A stretch of 64,000 nucleotides of DNA from Schistocerca nitens (GCF_023898315.1 NC_064614.1:497752109-497816108), one strand, 5' to 3'; counted from the stretch's first letter, positions 33,467-45,552 are shown. The notes: generated by a model from the letters alone, not told the origin. Made by a program: numbers and translations.

Positions 33467-33876
33467 TAGTTTAAGGGAGCTGATGAGCGAATCAAATGAG
33501 ATAGTAAAGCATTCCCTGGATTTAAACTCAGTAAGTGATATAATTCCAGTACTAAGACTTACAATACAAATCACAATTTACAGAAGGCCATTAACCCATG
33601 AAGAATATGAAGGGCGAACTCTGAAAAACTTTGTAAAGAAGCTGATATGAATGTATTCATTTATGGCGTAGGTCCCAACAAGCTGTACCACCAGATTTAA
33701 ACAGGACACTTATACAATTAGGTTTTAGAGCTCTAAAACAAAAAGCACTACCATATTACCAAGCATACAATAACATCTTAAAAAAATTACCGTATATTAA
33801 AAGGGAGTGCTAGTTTTGCAACTTTCACACAATTTGACAACATAAACTAATTTCCCAAATCTATGTTCCAGTACTC

Positions 33877-35537
33877 AGTCAACTATGCAGCCCCGTTGGC
33901 TCCTCTGTTAACCCGACCTGGTACGGGTCCCACACTGATGAGCAATACTCAAGTATAGGTCGAACGAGTGTTTTGTAAGCCACCTCCTTTGTTGATGGAC
34001 TACATTTTCTAAGGACTCTCCCAGTGAATCTCAACCTGGCACCCGCCTTACCAACAAGTAATTTTATATGATCATTCCACTTCAAATTGTTCCGTACGCA
34101 TACTCCCAGATATTTTACAGAAGTAACTGCTACCAGTGTTTGTTCCGCCATCATATAATCATACAATAAAGAATCTTTCTTTCTATGTATTCGCAATACA
34201 TTACATTTGTCTATGTTAAGGGTCAGTTGCCACTCCCTGCACCAAGTGCCTATCCACTACAGATCTTCCTGCAATTTACTGCAATTTTCTAATGTTGCAA
34301 CTTCTCTGTATACTACAGCATCATCCACGAAAAGCTGCATGGAACTTCTGACACTATCTACTAGGTCATTTATATATATTGTGAAAAGCAATGGACCCAT
34401 AACACTCCCCTGTGGCATGTCAGAGGTTACTTTAACGTCTGTATACGTCTCTCCATTGAGAACAACATGCTGTGTTCTGTTTGCTAAAAACTCTTCAATC
34501 CACCACACAGCTGGTCTGATATTCCGTAGGCTCTTACTTTGTTTATCAGGCGACAGCGCAGAACTGTATCGAATGCCTTCTGGAAGTCAAGGAAAATGGC
34601 ATCTACCTGGGAGCCTGTATCTAATATTTTCTGGGTCTCATGAACAAATAAAGCGAGTTGGGTCTCACACAATCGTTGTTTCCAGAATCCATGTTGATTC
34701 CTACAGAGTAGATTCTGGGTTTCCAGAAATGACATGATATGCGAGCAAAAAACATGTTCTAAAATTCTACAACAGATCGATGCCAGAGATATAGGTTTAA
34801 AGTGTTAAGCATCTGCTCGACGACCCTTCTTGAAAACTGAAACTACCTGTGCTCTTTTCCAATCATTTGGAACCTTCCGTTGCTCTAGAGACTTGCGGTA
34901 CACAGCTGTTAGAAGGGGGGTAAGTTCTTTCACGTACTTTGTGTAGAATCGAATTGGTATCCCATCAGGTCCAGTGGACTTTCCTCTGTTGAGTGATTTC
35001 AGTTGCTTTTCCATTCCTTGGACACTTATTTTGATGTCAGCCATTTTTTAATTCATGTGAGGATTTCGAGAAGGAACTGCAGTGCAGTCTTCCTCTGTGA
35101 AACAGCTTTGGAAAAAGGTGTTTAGTATTTCAGCTTTACGTGTGTCATCCTCTGTTTCAATGCCATTATCATCTCAGAGTGTCTGGATATGCTGTTTCGA
35201 CCCACTTACTGATTCAACGTAAGACCAGAACTTCCTAGGATTTTCTGTCAAGTCGGTACATAGAATTTTACTTTCGAATTCACTGAACACTTCACGCATA
35301 GCCCTCCTTATGCTAACTTTGACATAATTTAGCTTCTGTTTGTCTGAGAGATTTTGGCTGCATTTAAATTTGCAGTGAAGCTTTCTTTGCTTTTGCAGTA
35401 GTTTCCTAACTTTGCTCTTGAACCACGGTGGGTTTTTCCCATCCCTTGCAATTTTACTTGGCACATACCTGTCTAAAATGCATTTTACGATTGCTTGAAC
35501 ATGAATGAGGTATCTCAAACAGTGTGATTCTTCTATG
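33877..35537 (-). mobile_element. Jockey-like LINE C (minus), linker and RT
   Basis: Minus-strand frames run in order. 35174-35537 is the EN-RT linker (LDRYVPSKIARDGKNPPWFKSKV). 34805-35044 is the RT start (LNRGKSTGPDGIPIRFY, WKRAQVVSVFKKG). 34484-34735 has NQHGFWKQRLCETQLALF and FLDFQKAFDTV. 34257-34508 has DMPQGSVMGPLLFTIYINDL and QLFVDDAVVY, the catalytic FVDD at about 34310. 33890-34196 has YLGVCVRNNLKWNDHI and LEYCSSVWDPY. The endonuclease is missing upstream and the 3' end is cut by LTR copy 2 near 33876. Breaks are few. Confidence 0.85.
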
Positions 35538-35850
35538 CCAACCAGCATGGATTGTAAAAACATTGACTATGTGAAACCCAACTCAAATTTTTCTCACAAG
35601 ACATACTGAAAGCTTTGGATCAAGGAAGTCAGGTAGATGAAATATTACTTGATTTCCAAAAAGAATTTGACTCGCAACTATGCTTATTGTCAAAAGCATG
35701 GTCATATGGCTTACCAAATGAAATTTGTGGCTGAATTCTGGACGTTTTGGTAGGAAGGATGCAAAATGTTGGATGGAGAGTCATTGTCAGAGGAGTAATA
35801 TTCGGTGTGACCCAGTGAAGTGTGTTGTGACCTCTGCTGTTCATGTTGTA

Positions 35851-37191
35851 CAGGGCTATTACAAATGATTGAAGCGATTTCATAAATTCACTGTAGCTCC
35901 ATTCATTGACATATGGTCACGACACACTACAGATACGTAGAAAAACTCTTAAAGTTTTGTTCGGCTGAAGCCGCACTTCAGGTTTCCGCCGCCAGAGCGC
36001 TCGAGAGCGCAGTGAGACAAAATGGCGACAGGAGCCGAGAAAGCGTATGTCGTGCTTGAAATGCACTCACATCAGTCAGTCATAACAGTGCAACGACACT
36101 TCAGGACGAAGTTCAACAAAGATCCACCAACTGCTAACTCCATTCGGTGATGGTATGCACAGTTTAAAGCTTCTGGATGCCTCTGTAAGGGGAAATCAAC
36201 GGGTCGGCCTGCAGCGAGCGAAGAAACGGTTGAACGCGTGCGGGCATGTTTCGCGCGTAGCCCGCGGAAGTCGACGAATAAAGCAAGCAGGGAGCTAAAC
36301 GTACCGCAGCTGACGGTTTGGAAAATCTTACGGAAAAGGCTAAAGCACAAGCCTTACCGTTTACAATTGCTACAAGCCCTGACACCCGATGACAAAGTCA
36401 AACGCTTTGAATTTTCGGCGCGGTTGCAAAAGCTCATGGAAGAGGATACGTTCAGTGCGAAACTTGTTTTCAGAGATGAAGCAACATTTTTTCTTAATGG
36501 TGAAGTGAACAGACACAATGTGCGAATCTGGGCGGTAGAGAATCCTCACGCATTCATGCAGCAAATTCGCAATTCACCAAAAGTTAACGTGTTTTGTGTG
36601 ATCTCACGGTTTAAAGTTTATGGCCCCTTTTTCTTCTGCGAAAGAAACGTTACAGGACATGTGTATCTGGACATGCTGGAAAATTGGCTCATGCCACAAC
36701 TGGAGACCGACAGTGCTGACTTCATCTTTCAACAGAATGGTGCTCCACCGCACTTCCATCATGATGTTCGGCATTTCTTAAACAGGAGATTGGAAAACCG
36801 ATGGATCGGTCGTGGTGGAGATCATGATCAGCAATTCATGTCATGGCCTCCACACTCTCCCGACTTAACCCCATGTGATTTCTTTCTGTGGGGTTATGTG
36901 AAAGATTCAGTGTTTAAACCTCCTCTACCACGAAACGTGCCAGAACTGCGAGCTCGCATCAACGATGCTTTCGAACTCATTGATGGGGAGATGCTGCGCC
37001 GAGTGTGGGAGGAACTTGATTATCGGCTTGATGTCTGCCGAATCACTAAAGGGACACATATCGAACATTTGTGAACACCTAAAAAAACTTTTTGAGTTTT
37101 TGTATGTGTGTGCAAAGCATTGTGAAAATATCTCAAATAATAAAGTTATTGTAGAGCTGTGAAATCGCTTCAATCATTTGTAATAACCCTG
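35851..37191 (+). mobile_element. Mariner-like element, nearly intact (1341 bp)
   Basis: Terminal inverted repeats of 32 bp with one mismatch start CAGGG(C/T)TATTACAAATGATT. They are flanked by TA at 35849-35850 and 37192-37193. Excision rejoins the LINE D reverse transcriptase in frame. It carries one 350-codon transposase frame with a single nonsense codon. It is the best preserved DNA transposon in the window by frame integrity. Confidence 0.95.
36022..37074 (+). pseudogene. Mariner-like transposase, one TGA, second catalytic Asp changed
   Basis: Starts MATGAEKAYVVLEMH at 36022 and runs 350 codons to the stop at 37072-37074. The amino third has two helix-turn-helix-like parts (QRHFRTKFNKDPPTANSI and STNKASRELNVPQLTVWKIL). 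TGA at codon 43 (36148-36150) probably replaces CGA. The first catalytic Asp is residue 152 in VFRDEATFF. Residue 239 in FQQNGAPPHF is Asn where Asp is expected. Residue 286 in SPDLTPCDFF is the third Asp. The 46 residues between 239 and 286 exceed the 34 of classical mariner because of an insertion around RWIGRGGDHD. The element at 54.8 kb is related. Confidence 0.9.
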
Positions 37192-37589
37192 TATATTAGT
37201 GAATTTCTGGACAATATTAATAGTAACTCCAGAGTGTCTGCAGATGGTGCAGTTATCTATAATAAAGTACTGTCAGAAAGAAGCTGTGCATATGTTCAGT
37301 CCGATCTTAATAAGATTTCAAAGTGGTGCAAAGATTGGCAACTTTAAATGTTCAGAAATGTACAACTGTGCACTTCACAAAATGAAATGACTATAATATC
37401 AGTGAGTCAGTTTGGAATCAGCCAACTCATAGAAATACCTGGGTGTAACACTTTATAAGGACATGAAATGGAATGATCATATAGTCTCAGTCTTGAGTAA
37501 AGCAGGTGGTAGTGTTCAGTTTATTGGTAGAATACCGAGAAGTGCAATCAGTTTACAAAGGAGATTGGTTACAAATAACTCTGTGTAGT

Positions 37590-38160
37590 TTCTTTAAATG
37601 ACCTACACATACAAATGAATATTCAAGCCATCCCCTTGCAACAAAGATTTCATATGGAGTTATCATTATCTGGGTAAGCTAAAAGAAAATTGAAGGTTAA
37701 ACTATCAATTATTTTATGTATCTCATTTGTTTTTTCACTGGTCTCAGTGTCTGTTGGTCTTTTGAGCCGATGCGATAAAGACGTATATGATTGTCCTCTC
37801 CCAGTATTGTTTTAATAAAAAGTTATAACATGCGGAAGTCACAATTTTTCATTCTCCTACCAAGCTAAGTCATAATATCCACCTCCTAATACAATGAGGA
37901 CTTGCATTTTTAAATGAGCCTTTCAGAGAAGAAGACAAAATGAAAAGAGAATAGCTGCTGCAGCCAAGCCGACATTGTTGTATATCATAGGGGAGACAAG
38001 GTAAATATTAAGCCATACAACAAAACTCAAAGGAATTAACACTGAATAAATGTCCCAGAACTGCCACAATGTTCTTAACATGCACACATCATTACCTGCA
38101 CTTACTTCTGGGCATATAGTTTCTGGTGTGGCTTCAGCTCAGAACAATTCACATATTCTC
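37590..38160. other. Unassigned insert in LINE D
   Basis: Between two consecutive parts of the LINE D protein lies about 570 bp that I cannot assign. It has no clear frame, tRNA head or inverted ends. It could be another element or a rearranged 3' region. Confidence 0.4.
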
Positions 38161-38639
38161 TCTCCCCAACCTTATAACTTGTATGACCCATTCTAGATTT
38201 TTGCTCAAGTGTGTGGGACCCAGACCGCTAGGACTAACAGGGGGTATTGAATGTATCCAGAGGAGGACAGCACAAATTGTCACAAGTTGTTTTGACCCAT
38301 GGGGGAGTTGAAGAAACTGAACTGGCATACTTTTGAAGATAGATGTAAACCATCCCAAGAAAGTCTACTAACAAAGTTTCAAGAACCAGCTTTAGTGATG
38401 ATTTTAGTAATATACTACAATCCCCTATGTATCACTCACATAGGAATGGTGAGGACATGATTAGAATTATTACAGTATGTACAGAAGCATTCAAACAATC
38501 ACTCTTCCTGTTCTCCATATGTGAATGAGCAGAAAGACTCTCTAATAAGTGGTACAATGGGACATACTCTCTGCCATTCACTTCATGGTGGTTTGCAGAG
38601 TGCAGGGATAGATGTAGATTTGGAGAGTACTATGAAAGC

Positions 38640-38912
38640 GTAAGCTATCACCTTTTCATCATATTCCTGAATTTGTTCTAGAACTGCCCCTATCCCTAAA
38701 CCTCTAATGTCAGTGTGGAGTTTGTCTTGGCATTCTCATCGTGCAGTCCTCGTACTGAAGAAGATGCTACCACCTCTTTAAGGGCGAGGAAGGATCTTTC
38801 TTGTGTCATGGTCCAGGAAAATTTGGTGTCCTCCTGCAGTAGTTCTTATGAGAGATATTCCATGGTACAGAAGTACCCAGGTTCTCCACCAAACAATGTC
38901 ACACCGAAACCA
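38640..38912 (-). pseudogene. Ty3/gypsy RT-RNase H fragment (minus)
   Basis: The minus strand reads ALKEVVASSSVRGLHDENAKTN (about 38720-38790), the RT-RNase H border of gypsy elements, followed by degraded RNase H sequence to 38640. The plus-strand 82-codon frame here is its shadow. It is cut at about 38912 by a SINE. Confidence 0.55.
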
Positions 38913-38914
38913 CA

Positions 38915-39210
38915 ATCAAGTTCAAATCCAAATGCAGCACCATCAATGAAGTACAATACTTAGAACTGAGAGCATGTTTAATACTGAAACCGACTTACAG
39001 CCAGAACTGACTTCCTGGACAGAGAGTGCAGCTATTTATACAATCTGCAAACATTCCAGGGAACTGAATATTCCAGATTATACAAACATTACAAATATTG
39101 GATATTTCAAGAACCTTCCAGAAATGATGAATACTTAATAACAAACAACTACTGTTGTTTGTGTTTGAATTGGCGACTCACAGCACACCAGACAGCAACA
39201 ACCCATCTCT
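38915..39210 (-). mobile_element. tRNA-derived SINE (minus), second copy
   Basis: The reverse complement has a tRNA-like head at about 39210-39150 (GGTGTGCTG..AGTCGCCAATTCAAAC, with B-box-like TTCAAAC). The body matches the SINE at 9290-9528, including CTATTTATACAA and AATGAAGTACA. It abuts another SINE of opposite orientation. Confidence 0.6.
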
Positions 39211-39556
39211 GTGGTAGAGGTCACTAATGTGTGCTTGTGCAGTAGTGCTCAACCAGGGGGTAGGCTGGTTCAAATACTGGTGGGGGAAAAATTGTCACTG
39301 CCAGAATTTAGCTGGCAAGGGGAGTGGAGGTGGTGATGTAAGGTTCCTGATCACCAGACTGCATCAACATTCTGGTTTAAATACTAAAACTCTCTACAGT
39401 GTCTCATGAAGTGAGGCCATGTGACAGTTTGTCTGTTGGATGGGGACATTAAGCTTGGCGCCCCCCTTGGTACTATTTACGAGGAGTAGGCTATGTGCCA
39501 GCACCGGGTTTCATCCTCTATTTTCTTCTCTCATCATCGTCGTCATCTTACTACAC
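39205..39556 (+). mobile_element. tRNA-derived SINE (plus), different family
   Basis: The head at 39213-39285 has GTAGAGGTCACTAATGTG (A-box side) and GGTTCAAATAC (B box, 39268-39278). The body contains CACTGCCAGAATTTAGCTGG, GGACATTAAGCTTGGCGCC and GGCTATGTGCCAGCACCGGG. It ends in TCATCATCGTCGTCATC at about 39556. I recognise the CACCGGGTTTC...TCATCATC end as a common insect SINE tail. Not coding. Confidence 0.65.
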
Positions 39557-40619
39557 TACACTACACACTACATAAATTCATACATGTAGTATTACAAATA
39601 GTGTGTAATAGAGCATGTTGTAAATAATCAATAAACAATAAACCAGACAGCAACAGTACCCACTAAATTACACTGCATGTGAGAGTTTCATGACAGTATT
39701 ACAGGAGAAAATTTGCCTATTTGTATAAACACTTATTTCATAAATGCAACAGCTTAAACTTGAAATTCAAAAATCAAGAAAAATCTGTATGTTCAAAACT
39801 GCTTAAAGCATAAGGATAAATTCAACAAATGAACATTGTAACTGTCCCCTTATTTATTTAAAAAGTTTCTAGGTTACTGGACAAACAGGGTTGACAATTA
39901 ATTTGTAGGTGGTTATTGTATTAGACCATGTGCCATAAACAACTTACACATTGCTCCCTAAGATTATATGGATCTGTACTTAATGATTTTCTTGAAATAA
40001 TAATAGTTCTCTATGGAAACAAAGTTTATTAACTCTCAATACAGGTAAATGTTCCTTAAGCAGTCTCATGTGCAATTTCACAACTTTCCCTCCATCATTT
40101 CACGATGTAAAAGTTAACTTGAAAATTACTTTCTGGGAGATTAACTGACTGCCTGAATCATTATACACAATCTTCCCAGATCTGATAATATCAATGGTCA
40201 TTTCATTAATGTTGAAACACCCATGTGGCATTAATGATGGAAACACATGTAGTATCCAACATTTCACTTCTGTAGATAACTTCCAATTCCTTGCAAATAA
40301 TTTGAAGAAACTTCTTCCACATTTATATAATTGCTTCCTCCACTCACTGAACTATTAAAATCTTAATCACATGGAATTTTCTTCTCATTAGCATAAGCTG
40401 CCTGACATTGGGACCGCAACCCATCCATCATCACTGGCTGCACATCCCAGACTGCCTTGGTTCTCACACATCTGCTAACTGTGCCTGATCAAAAAGTGGG
40501 ACTTTATTACATGCCACTACCTGTTATAATCAAGACTGCTCTGCAAATCACTAGGTCCTTGACATACATAGCCAACTTATCAAATAGTGAAGAGTAGTTT
40601 CTCACAAGGTTGAAAGTCT
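39557..40619. other. No gene recognised
   Basis: AT-rich sequence beginning with a short TACAC-type repeat (39550-39572). No frames or element ends that I can support. Confidence 0.5.
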
Positions 40620-40786
40620 CAAAAGTTAAACCATTATTTAAAAATAGTGACAAGTACAAGGTAGAAAATTATTGACCACATCATTCTTTCTTCTCCAAAA
40701 TAATGGAAAAATCGATGAAGCACTTAATCAACAAATATCTAGGTAATCTCAAGTTAGTATACCACAAGCAACATGTATTTCAGGCA

Positions 40787-40844
<58 letters not shown>

Positions 40845-41590
40845 AGCCATAATTAGAAATATAGAACAAACCAACAGCATAGTAGGTGTTAATTAAGGTC
40901 TCTCCAAAGCATTTTATACTATTAATTATGGCATTCTTTTAGAAAAATTGGAGCACTTAGTAGTCAAGGGACAGGCAAAATATGGTTTGAACCACACCTA
41001 TGAAAATGAAAACAGATTATAGGACTGATGTCAGATTACTTAATCACAAAATAAATACTGTATCAGATGCAAAAGAAGTGGGTGTAGTACTTATTACAAA
41101 TCAGTATTCTAGGTTACATACTATTTCTTATTTACATAAATGACATGCATACCTTAGATAGTGCAGCCAAATGTCATACTATTCACAGATGATACTAGTG
41201 TAATATGAGTGGCAAAGCAATTGCTGCATACAACTGCTCATCAGGTCCTCAGGTATGTCCACTTTTGGTTCAGTGCACACACATTGACATTAAATTTAAA
41301 TAAAACAAATTACATGCCATATAAGAAAAAAAGTCAAAATGTCAGTATACATTTGGTGTTTGGTGACAAAGCCACAGACAAAGTAACATTTACAAAACTT
41401 CCGGGATTTCACATAGATGAAAACTTAAATTTAAATGACCATGCAGTAAAACTTCTACACCGTGTTTTTACTCGATAAGTGACTATGTGGGCCAGTAACA
41501 TTTTTTCCGATATATTTATATTAAGCCAAAACTGAAAAAAACTATCTGTTGCCTCTCAATAGTTTGATCATGTTTACATATCTAATGGGC
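40620..41590 (+). mobile_element. LINE RT remnant (plus) with internal poly(A)
   Basis: Plus-strand pieces of a jockey-like RT: KIMEKSMKHLINKYLGN (about 40700), Y.KQHVFQA..K before the poly(A), then GLSKAFYTINYGILLEKLEHLV (about 40895). A TDDTSVI segment (about 41180-41205) marks the catalytic region, followed by LTLNLNKTNYMPY and KLPGFHIDENLNLNDH (41209-41478 is open). Badly broken in the middle. The pure A run at 40790-40840 lies between two consecutive RT blocks, so it arose by slippage or insertion in the relic and is not a LINE tail. Confidence 0.7.
40790..40840. repeat. Poly(A) tract, 51 bp
   Basis: An uninterrupted run of 51 adenines inside a LINE RT remnant. Its length may be inaccurate because homopolymers are hard to sequence. 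Confidence 0.9.
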
Positions 41591-41854
41591 AGCTGATGTC
41601 CTATGTAAAACTTTTACTGAATCACAATTGTGTATAAATGGATTTGCTGGCTGGAGGGAGGGGGAGGGGTGGAAGGAGACAAAAGTCTGATGCAGAGCAG
41701 ACTATGAATTTTAATTATCATTCAGTGCAAATGCACTCTTTGTCCAACCTCTTGTGGGAATCAGAGTGAGGCGGCAAGCAATAAAGGTAATGAATGGTCG
41801 GAGGACACTACATATATACTGTGCGACAAGTTGGGAATTTGGGTTGGTTGGGAA

Positions 41855-41955
41855 ATGTGCTCAGATAGTTGAGGTGGTTAAGGCAACCACTCATGTAAAG
41901 CTGTCGGGCACAAATTTTCACTTGTCACCATTGAATTTATTTTGATGCCCAGTTG
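41855..41955 (+). mobile_element. Partial tRNA-derived SINE
   Basis: The sequence ATAGTTGAGGTGGTTAAGGCAACC (about 41865-41890) resembles a tRNA A-box region. It is followed by CATGTAAAGCTGTCGGGCAC and CAAATTTTCACTTGTCACCATTGAAT, a tail I recognise from orthopteran SINEs. The B box between them appears deleted. A short, probably dead copy. Confidence 0.5.
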
Positions 41956-42279
41956 CGGCTAATGTCAGAGTTTAAATTTCATCAGACTATGAATTCATAA
42001 AAACAGAAGCATTATGTATGTAAATATTTATTGCTATGCACGGATCACTGTGTGTGATCTTGATGTTTTCTTTTATGTATATATTTTTATGTTCTATTTT
42101 ACTTGTAATAATTTCAAATAAAATCTCTATATACATTTGGACAATATCTATACAATATTTGTCTTCAAATGGATAATGAAATAAAAAAAAAGGCTTAAGC
42201 TGTTTGCTATGAATCTCTTGTAGGCCTGTTCAGCTGTCACCTGATCTGCGTCTGCTGAGGTTGAGCTGTGTTGTTTCAT

Positions 42280-42790
42280 CAGAAAATATTAGTTTTTGAA
42301 CTGGTCTTTAATATCATTGGAAGATCATTTATGAAGATTAAAAAGAAGAGTACTGACCTTTGTGGCATGGCACATTATAATCTCTCATTCTGAAGTTAGG
42401 TTCATGCCTGTGATGCAGTCTGTTAATGAGGTCCTCTGCTTTCTGTTATGAAAGTAAGGCTCGACCCATGCAAGAAATATGTCATAACACTTTAGTTTGC
42501 AAGTAGAATTTTGTATTCCACACAATTAAAGCCTTTGGAAATGACACAGAATATACTACATGGTACTTTTTCTTGTTTAGCTGTGCTAGTACTTCATTTG
42601 AGAAATCTTATATCGCTTTCTCTGTGGAGAACCCTTTATAAAAGCCAGGCTGGGAGGCAGTTACGAAATTCAGCTCAGTTAAATGCGTCAGTAGATGACT
42701 TTCTCAAACAGATTTGAAAGGATTGAAAGAGATACTGGTAACTAATTACAGGTGGCATACTTATCTCCAGTTTTATGGATTGATGTTACT
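42280..42790 (-). mobile_element. LINE RT remnant (minus)
   Basis: The minus strand reads a decayed RT: LNFVTASQPGFYKGFSTEKAI near 42640-42690, then DFSNEVLAQLNKKKYHVVYSVSFPKAL (about 42530-42610). That is the FLDLSKAF block region in decayed form. The PHKGQYSSFLIFINDLP part (about 42320-42360) corresponds to [19 protein letters not shown]. No intact catalytic motif. Strongly diverged, so an old copy. Confidence 0.6.
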
Positions 42791-42799
42791 ACAGCAAGC

Positions 42800-45059
42800 T
42801 TCACTAATAAGAGTGCAAAAACCCTAACCTTACATCCCTGAGGCACAATGTCTCATGGACCATTTGAAGCTCTCCATACAATTCTTCTTGTAGGCTATAC
42901 TGTTGTCTTTGAAGAATGTTTCTGCATGAGGAAAACTAATGCCAGCCTGTTAAAAGCACTGCCCCAAGGGGTGCAGAGTACCCCAAGTACCTGTCAACTT
43001 GCTTGTATTTGGGTACAGCTAGTATAGTCTGCCCATCACATTTTAATACTACACAGTGTTTGTGCATTGTTCTATCATGTACATAAGCCATTTACCAACC
43101 TCGCCTGTGGGCACTCAGCTGAGATAGACAGTTACATGGGCTATGGCCTGGATGCCTGTGCATGGGTGGTTTGCTCACTCCAGCTCTCAGATGTCCAGAA
43201 GACTGTGCACGAGCACTAGAGCTGTAACAGCCTGATTTATGTAAAATACATGACAAATTGGTGTGAAGTAGCACAGTATGTTAATGTTTAGTATTTCATG
43301 TGCTTCAGCTTCAGTGAAAGTGGCTTCCACATAGTTGCTTTAGAAACTCAACTATGGTTCCCCCTGTCTCAGATTTAGTTCTCCAAAATCAAGCATTATA
43401 TTCACTGATTGCTTGTAAAGCAGTTTTATTGGTTCTTCCTTCTTGAAAAGCATCCTATGTTTGCTATGAATATCTTTCATTTGTTTTGTTTCAAGGGTTC
43501 AACTGTTTTGAATTCTGCTTTTTCCATCCTTTCCACAGCAAATTTCCAGTTAACTACTATCCATTGCAAGAGTTTTGGGACAAATTTCTCACTAACAACA
43601 TTTAGTTTCTCAGTGACATCAGAATATTCATCGCGCTCATTAAAAGAAATCTCCCTAGGTGTGCTTCACACCAGGTTGTAATGTCTACAGGAACATCAAT
43701 AAAGAAGAAATTATTTCTTGGCAGTCCCAGTAAAGGTCATTCTCATTTTTTAAATTTTTCTTATCTGATCCAGTTTGTTTACAACTATCCTGACAAGATT
43801 TTAAACTTCTGAGGCTACATCAGAAGCCACATTTATCACTTCTAAATCACTGCAAATTGTGGTAAAAAATGCAGTTGCCTACGTTGGCCTCAAAGAAATA
43901 CAACTGAAATGAGACCTATTACTTATTTCTGTCAATACATCTCAGCACCGGCTAGACTCTCATCTTACCTTCGCTAGTCTTGGGGGGGGGGGGGGGGGGG
44001 AGAAAGAAAGTGGGGGACACTCACAAGCATTCCAGCATTTTGATCAAGTCTGTGCACTAAGAAACCATACTTACCTCCAATGGCTTCTGGGCACCTTAAA
44101 GAATCCACAGCTGACAAATTGCATTGTGCAGGAATTGATAAGCTAAACCTTAAATCTTCAACTACAACTGGTAAAAATGCTCATACCTGTACTGTAGCTG
44201 CCAGTTGCATTTGGAAAACATAGAGCCTTTGAAATAGAATGATATCCTAACTATTTTGCTCCTCTCATGAGGTACAAACATGTATCATCAACATCAAGGA
44301 AAGGAAAATTCTGAGCAGTTGAGACATTTTGAGGAGTGGCTTTTGTTATCCTGTAATTGTGGACACTGCTGAATTTCACAAGTCTTGGTGAAAATTAGGA
44401 GCTAACCACTTTTTGTATCTGCACGGATTGCTTTTGCGCACAATCCAAGTGTAACTATTTCCAAAAAATCAGATGGATTTGCTGTACTTGGTCTGTCAAG
44501 CTCAAAGTACTGACTTAAACCTTTGATATTTGGACTGAACTGTATTTCTTAATAACTATGTGATTGGTATATTATTGAATTGTGTGATATGAGCCTGCTG
44601 CCAGCCAACTGCAAATCTTACCCAATTATCACAAGCTCACTATTTTGTAAGTAAATGCAAACCCTTGAGTAGGGCAGGCTGTACAAGGCACAAATTTCAA
44701 TGTTGAGGGATGTGTGTGGTCTGTTGTCTCTCTAAAACATATTTTTATGTAAATAAAGTGAAAGCTACATGAATTTCTAAGGGTGGTTTTCATGAAAATG
44801 ATTTCCAGTCCATATAAATATTTTCTTTTTCCTTTGTTAATTTTCATCAGTTTCCTAACTGGTTTGATGCAGTCCTCCATACCTACTACTTCTCTTATGC
44901 TAACCTTCTCTATGTAGTCTTTATCAAGCAGTTTTAAATAAATAATTCAGTTCAAAAATTAATTATTTCACACCTAACAGTCTTACATCACAGTTTAATA
45001 ATAAATTGGCTGTTTTCTTTTCATTGGCCATAACACAATGTGTCAAAATTAAGTAATCT
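42800..45059. other. No gene recognised, one poly(G) tract
   Basis: 2.2 kb without an assignable element. Minus-strand 43400-43700 has a short diverged open stretch that I do not recognise. A run of 19 G lies at 43982-44000. Confidence 0.45.
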
Positions 45060-45552
45060 ATCACACCAAAAGAAGGGGACATTCCACCAATATGTGGGAT
45101 ACCATCAGTCTGGCTCCACAATTACATTGTGGGGGTGGGTCGTTACATAGGAGGAATCAATGGGTGATCCTGGCATGACCAATGTGTAGATGGCGTAAAA
45201 TGGTGGACTCCTTCCAACAGGAGCAGAAGTAAGAGCACCAAACTGCTGTAGACTCCTAGATTGTACAGAGTTTATTACTGTGAGGAGTAGCACACCAGAT
45301 GTCATTCCATTTTTGGGCAAAGAGATATTTGATGTAGAGCTGCATATCCACAGCTGGAATCATGAAAGGAAATGGACAGTAAGTATCTGATTCTCTAGCC
45401 AAACAGGCAGCCATTCCCTTGGATGCCAACATGACTCGGGACCCAGAGAAAAACAACGGAACAGGCAACACAGCCAAGGGCAGAGAGAAGGTCATGGATA
45501 GCAGAGACAAAAGGTTAATGAAAGTAGCATCGGTTGATAGCCTGCAGGCTGC

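Larger units (their letters stand above)
31786..33876 (-). repeat. LTR copy 2 (minus), split by a Tc1 element
   Basis: The reverse complement aligns with the LTR at 11588-12485. Its 3' end (31786) reads TGTTAGGACGTGGGAGTGATAAATGAC on the plus strand, and the other end lies near CCAGTACTCA at about 33876. The Tc1 insertion occupies 32045-33466; without it the LTR is about 670 bp. It lacks the 233-bp insert of copy 1. No internal gypsy sequence of the same orientation adjoins it, so it may be a solo LTR, but I see no clean target duplication. Confidence 0.7.
35538..38620 (+). mobile_element. Jockey-like LINE D (plus), RT remnant with two inserts
   Basis: The plus strand starts within RT at NQHG...LCETQLKFFSQDILKALDQG and reads to PLLFMLY at 35850. 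There it is cut by the mariner-like element, resuming at 37192 with ISEFLDNINSNS. It continues to about 37580 (GRIPRSAISLQRRLVT) and is interrupted again until about 38160. It then gives VWDP-like, RLGLTGGIECIQRRTAQIVTSCFDPWG and a decayed tail to about 38620. It lies head to head with LINE C, sharing the same RT region at the junction. Where FADDT is expected the reading is VSADGAVIY. Confidence 0.75.

Noticed and set aside
36238-37074. Transposase start at Met 36238
   Set aside because: The frame continues upstream through a single TGA to a better start at 36022 that includes the DNA-binding region.
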